Shown piece by piece: positions 60,078-64,000 of a DNA stretch of 64,000 nucleotides. A model generated the notes under the pieces. It was not told where the DNA came from, searched no databases, and saw only the letters and a program-made list of their open reading frames with translations. The translations under genes were made by a program, and so were the position numbers. The DNA comes from Acidovorax sp. sic0104 (GTDB lineage Bacteria; Pseudomonadota; Gammaproteobacteria; Burkholderiales; Burkholderiaceae_C), in the NCBI RefSeq assembly GCF_019219095.1, contig NZ_JAHUWH010000008.1, positions 176,565 through 240,564 of the forward strand. The letters run 5' to 3'. Within the stretch, counting starts at the first letter, position 1. Every line of letters starts with the position of its first letter.

Positions 60078-60188
60078 CACTTGAAAACCGGTGTGGGCTT
60101 TCCGTCGGCTTGGGTCCTTCGGGAACGCCTCTTCGGGCTTTCCGTCGGCTTGGGCCTGCGGGAAACCGGCCAAGCCGGTTTTCAAGTG
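60078..60188 (-). promoter_or_regulatory. rplL-rpoB intergenic structure with competing hairpins and tandem repeat
   Basis: A perfect 14-bp inverted repeat (60078-60091 and 60175-60188, CACTTGAAAACCGG/CCGGTTTTCAAGTG) encloses two 40-nt-spaced copies of GGGCTTTCCGTCGGCTTGGG (60095-60114 and 60135-60154). The 60175-60181 arm can alternatively pair locally with AAACCGGC (60163-60170) in an 8-bp hairpin, so the two folds exclude each other. In E. coli this gap carries an attenuator and an RNase III site. A similar role is inferred. Confidence 0.6.
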
Positions 60189-60204
60189 CGCTCTGAAAGC
60201 ACCA

Positions 60205-60239
60205 AAGGCTGGAGGCCCGTGAGGAGCACTCCAGCCCTT
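60205..60239 (-). terminator. attenuator-like hairpin just after rplL
   Basis: CTCCAGCC(C)TT (60229-60239) pairs with AAGGCTGGAG (60205-60214). On the minus strand the stem ends CTCCAGCCTTTGG with only a weak T tract, fitting partial termination between rplL and rpoB rather than complete termination. Confidence 0.6.
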
Positions 60240-60252
60240 GAACGGGACCGAA

Positions 60253-60630
60253 TTACTTCAGTTCAGCCTTGGCGCCGGCTTCCACCAGCTTCTTGACGGC
60301 AGCTTCGGCGTCGGCCTTGGCAATGCCTTCCTTGACGTTCTTTGGAGCGCCATCCACCAGGTCCTTGGCTTCCTTCAGGCCCAGGCCCGTGATTTCACGC
60401 ACTGCCTTGATGACGGACACCTTGTTGGCGCCGGCTTCGGTCAGCACAACGTTGAATTCCGTCTTCTCTTCAGCAGCTGCAGCAGCGCCGCCGCCACCGC
60501 CCGCGGCGGGTGCAGCCATGGCTGCAGCGCTCACGCCGAACTTCTCTTCAATGGCCTTCACCAGGTCATTGAGTTCCAGAACCGTCATGCTGTCCAGAGC
60601 GGTCAAGAATGCGTCTTTATCGAATGCCAT
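60253..60630 (-). CDS. rplL: 50S ribosomal protein L7/L12
   Basis: Protein of 125 aa. The N-terminal dimerisation region is [20 protein letters not shown], the hinge is rich in Ala and Gly ([18 protein letters not shown]), and the C-terminal domain [20 protein letters not shown] with [20 protein letters not shown] is the GTPase-factor-binding face. It follows rplJ by 40 nt. Confidence 0.98.
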   Translation of the reverse strand: MAFDKDAFLTALDSMTVLELNDLVKAIEEKFGVSAAAMAAPAAGGGGGAAAAAEEKTEFNVVLTEAGANKVSVIKAVREITGLGLKEAKDLVDGAPKNVKEGIAKADAEAAVKKLVEAGAKAELK

Positions 60631-60670
60631 TTTGATTTCCTAACAATTGTGTTGGTTGACTGCCCGGCTA

Positions 60671-61195
60671 TCAAGCCGCTGCAGGTTCGGCGGCCGGTGC
60701 GGCAGCGCCTTCGCCTTTTTTCGCCGCCAGTGCGCCCAGCACAACGGCCGTACGCGACATGGGGGACATAAGCAAGCCACAAATCTGTGCCAGCAGAACT
60801 TCCTTGGAAGGAATGTTGGCCAGTTGCTTAACGCCGTTGACATCCAGGGCCTTACCACCGAAAGCGCCACCGCGAATCACCAGCTTGTCGTTGGTCTTCG
60901 CGAAATCGGCCACCACCTTGGCGGCGGCCACAGCGTCTTCGGAGAAGCCGTAGATCAGAGGACCGGTCATCTGGTCTGCCACCACGTCAAACGCGCTGCC
61001 TGCCACAGCACGGCGAGCCAGGGTGTTCTTCAGAACACTCAGGGTCACGCCCTTGCTGCGGGCATCAACACGCAGTTTGGTCATGTCGGCGACCGTGATG
61101 CCGCGGTATTCCGCGATCACAAGCGTTTGAGCTTTAGCGGCGAGGCTGGTCACTTCACTGATGACCGCTTCTTTCTCACTGCGATTAAGACTCAA
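60671..61195 (-). CDS. rplJ: 50S ribosomal protein L10
   Basis: Protein of 174 aa. [20 protein letters not shown] begins at a TTG codon (61195) with AAGGAGTAGACC upstream, an optimal site for a weak start. It has [20 protein letters not shown] and the C-terminal helix that anchors L7/L12 dimers. L10 represses its own operon by binding the leader; the 236-nt upstream gap is consistent with that. Confidence 0.97.
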   Translation of the reverse strand: MSLNRSEKEAVISEVTSLAAKAQTLVIAEYRGITVADMTKLRVDARSKGVTLSVLKNTLARRAVAGSAFDVVADQMTGPLIYGFSEDAVAAAKVVADFAKTNDKLVIRGGAFGGKALDVNGVKQLANIPSKEVLLAQICGLLMSPMSRTAVVLGALAAKKGEGAAAPAAEPAAA

Positions 61196-61431
61196 GGTCT
61201 ACTCCTTAAAATGCGCACTCGGCAATGGCCTTGTGCGCGCTCTTGTTGCAGCGACCAACTGTTCAGGAAAATTTCCATCTGCAGCGGGATCGCCATCTGC
61301 GTTGGCGCCTTTTCTGGCTTTAAGCACGACGGATTCGCACGCCAACGGTCTTGGATGGCCTGGGACTGCCAAAGCAGCCCCAGCCCACCACATCGGACCG
61401 ACCCGAAGGCAAGCCCGAAGATTTTTTGCAA
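61196..61431 (-). promoter_or_regulatory. L10-type autoregulatory leader of rplJL
   Basis: 236 nt between rplA and rplJ without an open reading frame of interest. On the minus strand it contains several pairable segments (for example CTTCGGGCTTGCC/TTCGGG, and GGCGCCAACGCAGATGGC) and ends in AAGGAGTAGACC before the TTG start. The position and length match the ribosomal protein L10 leader, which folds to bind L10-L7/L12. The fold itself was not modelled. Confidence 0.55.
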
Positions 61432-62127
<696 letters not shown>

Positions 62128-62128
62128 C

Positions 62129-62560
62129 TTACAAACCCTCCACCGTCACGCCCATCGAGCGTGCAGAGCCAGCCAGCGTGCGCACAGCGGCGTCGACGTT
62201 GGCAGCGTTCATGTCCTTGAGCTTGGTCTTGGCGATTTCCTCGAGCTGTGCACGAGTGATCTTGCCGACCTTGGTCTTCAGCGCGTTGGGCGAACCCTTT
62301 TCGAGCTTGATGGCCTTCTTGATCAGGGTCGTCGCGGGCGGCGTCTTGATGATGAAGGTGAAGCTCTTGTCTGCAAATGCCGTGATGACCACAGGCAGTG
62401 GCAGGCCTGGCTCAACACCCTGGGTCTGCGCATTGAATGCCTTGCAGAACTCCATGATGTTGAGGCCACGCTGACCCAATGCCGGGCCGATAGGTGGGGA
62501 TGGATTGGCCTTACCAGCTGGAACTTGCAGCTTGATAAAACCGACGATTTTCTTCGCCAT
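62129..62560 (-). CDS. rplK: 50S ribosomal protein L11
   Basis: Protein of 143 aa starting [20 protein letters not shown] with [20 protein letters not shown], the classic L11 N-terminal domain, and the rRNA-binding C-terminal domain ending TVEGL. It has a strong AAGGAGTAAACC site. Confidence 0.98.
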   Translation of the reverse strand: MAKKIVGFIKLQVPAGKANPSPPIGPALGQRGLNIMEFCKAFNAQTQGVEPGLPLPVVITAFADKSFTFIIKTPPATTLIKKAIKLEKGSPNALKTKVGKITRAQLEEIAKTKLKDMNAANVDAAVRTLAGSARSMGVTVEGL

Positions 62561-62705
62561 GGTTTACTCCTTGCGGGTGATCACGCCATCCGCTGCAACA
62601 TGCAGCATCGGCTCCCCGGGGTTAAGACTCTTTGTGACGATCTCCGCGCCGAGTCGAAAGCGCGGGATCCAATTCTTCCTGCGCGGCTCGCGCAGTTGTT
62701 GCGGG
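62561..62705 (-). promoter_or_regulatory. nusG-rplK gap, possible L1 operator
   Basis: 145 nt leader. On the minus strand it contains GGGGAGCCGATGCTGCATG and the perfect hairpin GCTGCA-TGT-TGCAGC (62592-62606) shortly before the ribosome-binding site. In E. coli the rplK leader carries the L1 translational operator. The resemblance in position is clear; identity of the L1-binding motif is not established. Confidence 0.4.
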
Positions 62706-63302
62706 TCAGGTCTTCTCGACCTGGCCGAATTCCAGCTCCACGGGTGTGGAGCGGCCGAAAATCATCACGGAAACGCGCACACGGCTCTTTTCGTAGTTGA
62801 CTTCTTCGACTGACCCATTGAAGTCCGTGAACGGACCTTCCTTGACGCGGACGAGCTCGCCCACCATGAACTCGATCTTGTGGCGTGGCTTGTCCGTGCC
62901 TTCCTGCATCTGGCTGACGATCTTTTGAACCTCGTCTTCCGAGATGGGAGCGGGCCGGTTTTTTGCACCACCCACAAAACCCGTCACCTTGCTGGTGTGC
63001 TTCACCAAATGCCAGGTGTCGTCGTCCATGATCATTTCAACGAACACATAGCCAGGAAACAGTCGGCGCTCGGTCGTCTTGCGCTGGCCATTCTTCATCT
63101 CCACCACTTCTTCAGTGGGGACGAGAATTCGCCCGAACTTGGCCTCCATGCCCGAACGGGCGATGCGCTCCTGGATGTTGCGCTCTACAGCCTTTTCCAT
63201 GCCCGAGTAGGCATGGACGATGTACCAGCGCAGATCGGGATTGGCCGCAGCAGAAGCGCCAGAAGGAGCCTCAGCTCCAGTGATTTCCGTAGCGCTCGTC
63301 AT
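62706..63302 (-). CDS. nusG: transcription termination/antitermination factor NusG
   Basis: Protein of 198 aa. After an Ala-rich N-terminal extension of about 22 residues comes the NGN domain ([49 protein letters not shown]) and the KOW domain ([34 protein letters not shown]). It is longer than E. coli NusG (181) because of the extension. The ATG at 63302 has GGAGAAA and overlaps the secE stop. Confidence 0.97.
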   Translation of the reverse strand: MTSATEITGAEAPSGASAAANPDLRWYIVHAYSGMEKAVERNIQERIARSGMEAKFGRILVPTEEVVEMKNGQRKTTERRLFPGYVFVEMIMDDDTWHLVKHTSKVTGFVGGAKNRPAPISEDEVQKIVSQMQEGTDKPRHKIEFMVGELVRVKEGPFTDFNGSVEEVNYEKSRVRVSVMIFGRSTPVELEFGQVEKT

Positions 63303-63685
63303 GACTTTCTCCATCCCAAAATCAAGTCGTACAAAACCCACTCCAGCGTCTTGTCGGTAAACCACAGGAAAAGCGCCATGATCACCACGAAGGCGAACAC
63401 ATACGCGGTCATCTGCAAGGTTTCCTTGCGAGTTGGCCAGACTACTTTCTTGACTTCTCGCCAAGCATCTTGCGCAAAGGCGACAAACTGGCGACCCGGC
63501 TCGGACACTAGGAACACAGCCACAGCCGCCACCAAGCCGACAATCAGCGCCGCCCATTGGACGTATACGCCCTGCTTGCTCAGCAAATAGAAACCCGCCA
63601 CCGACGCAATGACCAAAGCCACCACTGCCGCGAGCTTGGCTTTGTCAGCGCCTGTATTGACGGTTTCAACCTGTGAAGTGGCCAT
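63299..63685 (-). CDS. secE: preprotein translocase subunit SecE
   Basis: Membrane protein of 128 aa with three hydrophobic segments, as in enteric SecE. The conserved amphipathic helix and last segment ([40 protein letters not shown]) are present. It is part of the SecYEG channel. ATGA overlap with nusG; tRNA-Trp lies 90 nt upstream. Confidence 0.96.
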   Translation of the reverse strand: MATSQVETVNTGADKAKLAAVVALVIASVAGFYLLSKQGVYVQWAALIVGLVAAVAVFLVSEPGRQFVAFAQDAWREVKKVVWPTRKETLQMTAYVFAFVVIMALFLWFTDKTLEWVLYDLILGWRKS

Positions 63686-63731
63686 GTTTGAGTAATTCCT
63701 GCTACGAGTCCTGGCGTCACTTAAGACACCG

Positions 63732-63756
63732 AAGCCCGCCAGGGTCTGGCGGGCTT
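63732..63756 (-). other. hairpin between tRNA-Trp and secE
   Basis: Perfect 10-bp stem AAGCCCGCCA/TGGCGGGCTT with a 5-nt loop. On the minus strand there is no T tract after the stem, so it may be a 3' processing or partial-termination structure that lets RNA polymerase continue into secE-nusG. Confidence 0.6.
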
Positions 63757-63775
63757 GTTGGAGGCCACTGTCAAG

Positions 63776-63851
63776 TGGCAGGGGCAGTAGGAATCGAACC
63801 TACAACCTTCGGTTTTGGAGACCGACGCTCTGCCAATTGAGCTATACCCCT
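63776..63851 (-). tRNA. tRNA-Trp (CCA)
   Basis: 76 nt including encoded CCA. The anticodon CCA lies in the loop CTCCAAA. The acceptor stem AGGGGTA/TGCCCCT pairs fully (one G-T). It is embedded between tuf and secE, as is conserved in betaproteobacteria. Confidence 0.97.
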
Positions 63852-63869
63852 GTATTTACCTTGCCCGGC

Positions 63870-64000
63870 TTAGGCAATGATCTTGGCCACGACGCCAGCG
63901 CCCACGGTACGGCCGCCTTCGCGGATAGCGAAGCGCAGACCTTCTTCCATGGCGATGGGGTTGATCAGCTTGACGGTGATCGACACGTTGTCGCCAGGCA
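63870..64000 (-). CDS. tuf: elongation factor Tu, C-terminal end (5' part outside the window)
   Basis: The last 42 codons read [20 protein letters not shown], then [20 protein letters not shown] and a short end, the exact EF-Tu C-terminus. The open frame runs off the right edge. It is followed after 18 nt by tRNA-Trp, the usual tufB-secE arrangement. Confidence 0.97.

Overview
The window is GC-rich, densely coding DNA from a betaproteobacterium, most likely a member of the Comamonadaceae close to Acidovorax. The evidence is the protein repertoire (tandem Bug-type binding proteins, a pilT-CNB-pilU locus, DUF1840 and DUF4390 proteins), the gene order tuf-tRNA-Trp-secE-nusG-rplKAJL-rpoBC, and two dispersed short-repeat families. 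No insertion sequence, prophage, integron or CRISPR array was seen.

Layout. Positions 1-10.7 kb hold a plus-strand transport and ligase block: the 3' part of a long-chain-type acyl-CoA ligase, a complete branched-chain-amino-acid-type ABC transporter (livG-H-M-K-F), a divergent PaaK-like protein and two Bug-type periplasmic binding proteins. At 10.75-12.76 kb are three minus-strand genes (SnoaL-like, DUF1840, cyclopropane-fatty-acid-synthase-like). At 12.9-20.0 kb lies an aromatic-acid CoA operon: a fused 2-aminobenzoyl-CoA monooxygenase/reductase, a MarR regulator, an enoyl-CoA hydratase, an acyl-CoA dehydrogenase, a 2-aminobenzoate-type CoA ligase and RidA. Its promoter appears to give a leaderless mRNA and overlaps a perfect palindrome. 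At 20-28.3 kb are DUF445, an aminotransferase, a single-chain biotin-dependent acyl-CoA carboxylase, threonine aldolase and YggS. At 28.3-31.3 kb are the twitching-motility ATPases pilT and pilU with a cyclic-nucleotide-binding-fold gene between them. At 31.4-40 kb are a beta-hydroxyacid dehydrogenase, dolP-diaA-yraN divergent from rsmI, an Hsp70-like protein, small exported proteins, an SDR and TerC. At 40-45.3 kb is a catabolic-looking minus-strand cluster (dienelactone hydrolase/NTF2 fusion, flavin monooxygenase, SDR) divergent from an AraC-type regulator, with a tandem direct-repeat operator between them. At 45.4-51.3 kb are tRNA-Phe, an NtrY/response-regulator pair, DUF4390, rsmB and a LemA protein. 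From 51.5 kb to the end is the large ribosomal-protein/RNA-polymerase operon, read leftward from a tuf gene cut by the right edge.

How the parts fit together. The 2-aminobenzoate-type operon would activate an aromatic acid to its CoA ester, dearomatise it by monooxygenation and hydride reduction, and pass it to beta-oxidation-type enzymes, with RidA handling reactive imine or enamine products. The neighbouring Liv-type transporter and ligases could supply the acid, though that is inference.

Two repeat families are the least explained features. Family S is an approximately 85-190 nt structured element directly downstream of stop codons. It has five main copies, with compensatory base changes in two stems, plus one partial long-form copy. 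Family P is an approximately 60 bp element with eight copies. Five of them are read in-frame inside protein genes, much like the palindromic coding insertions of Rickettsia.
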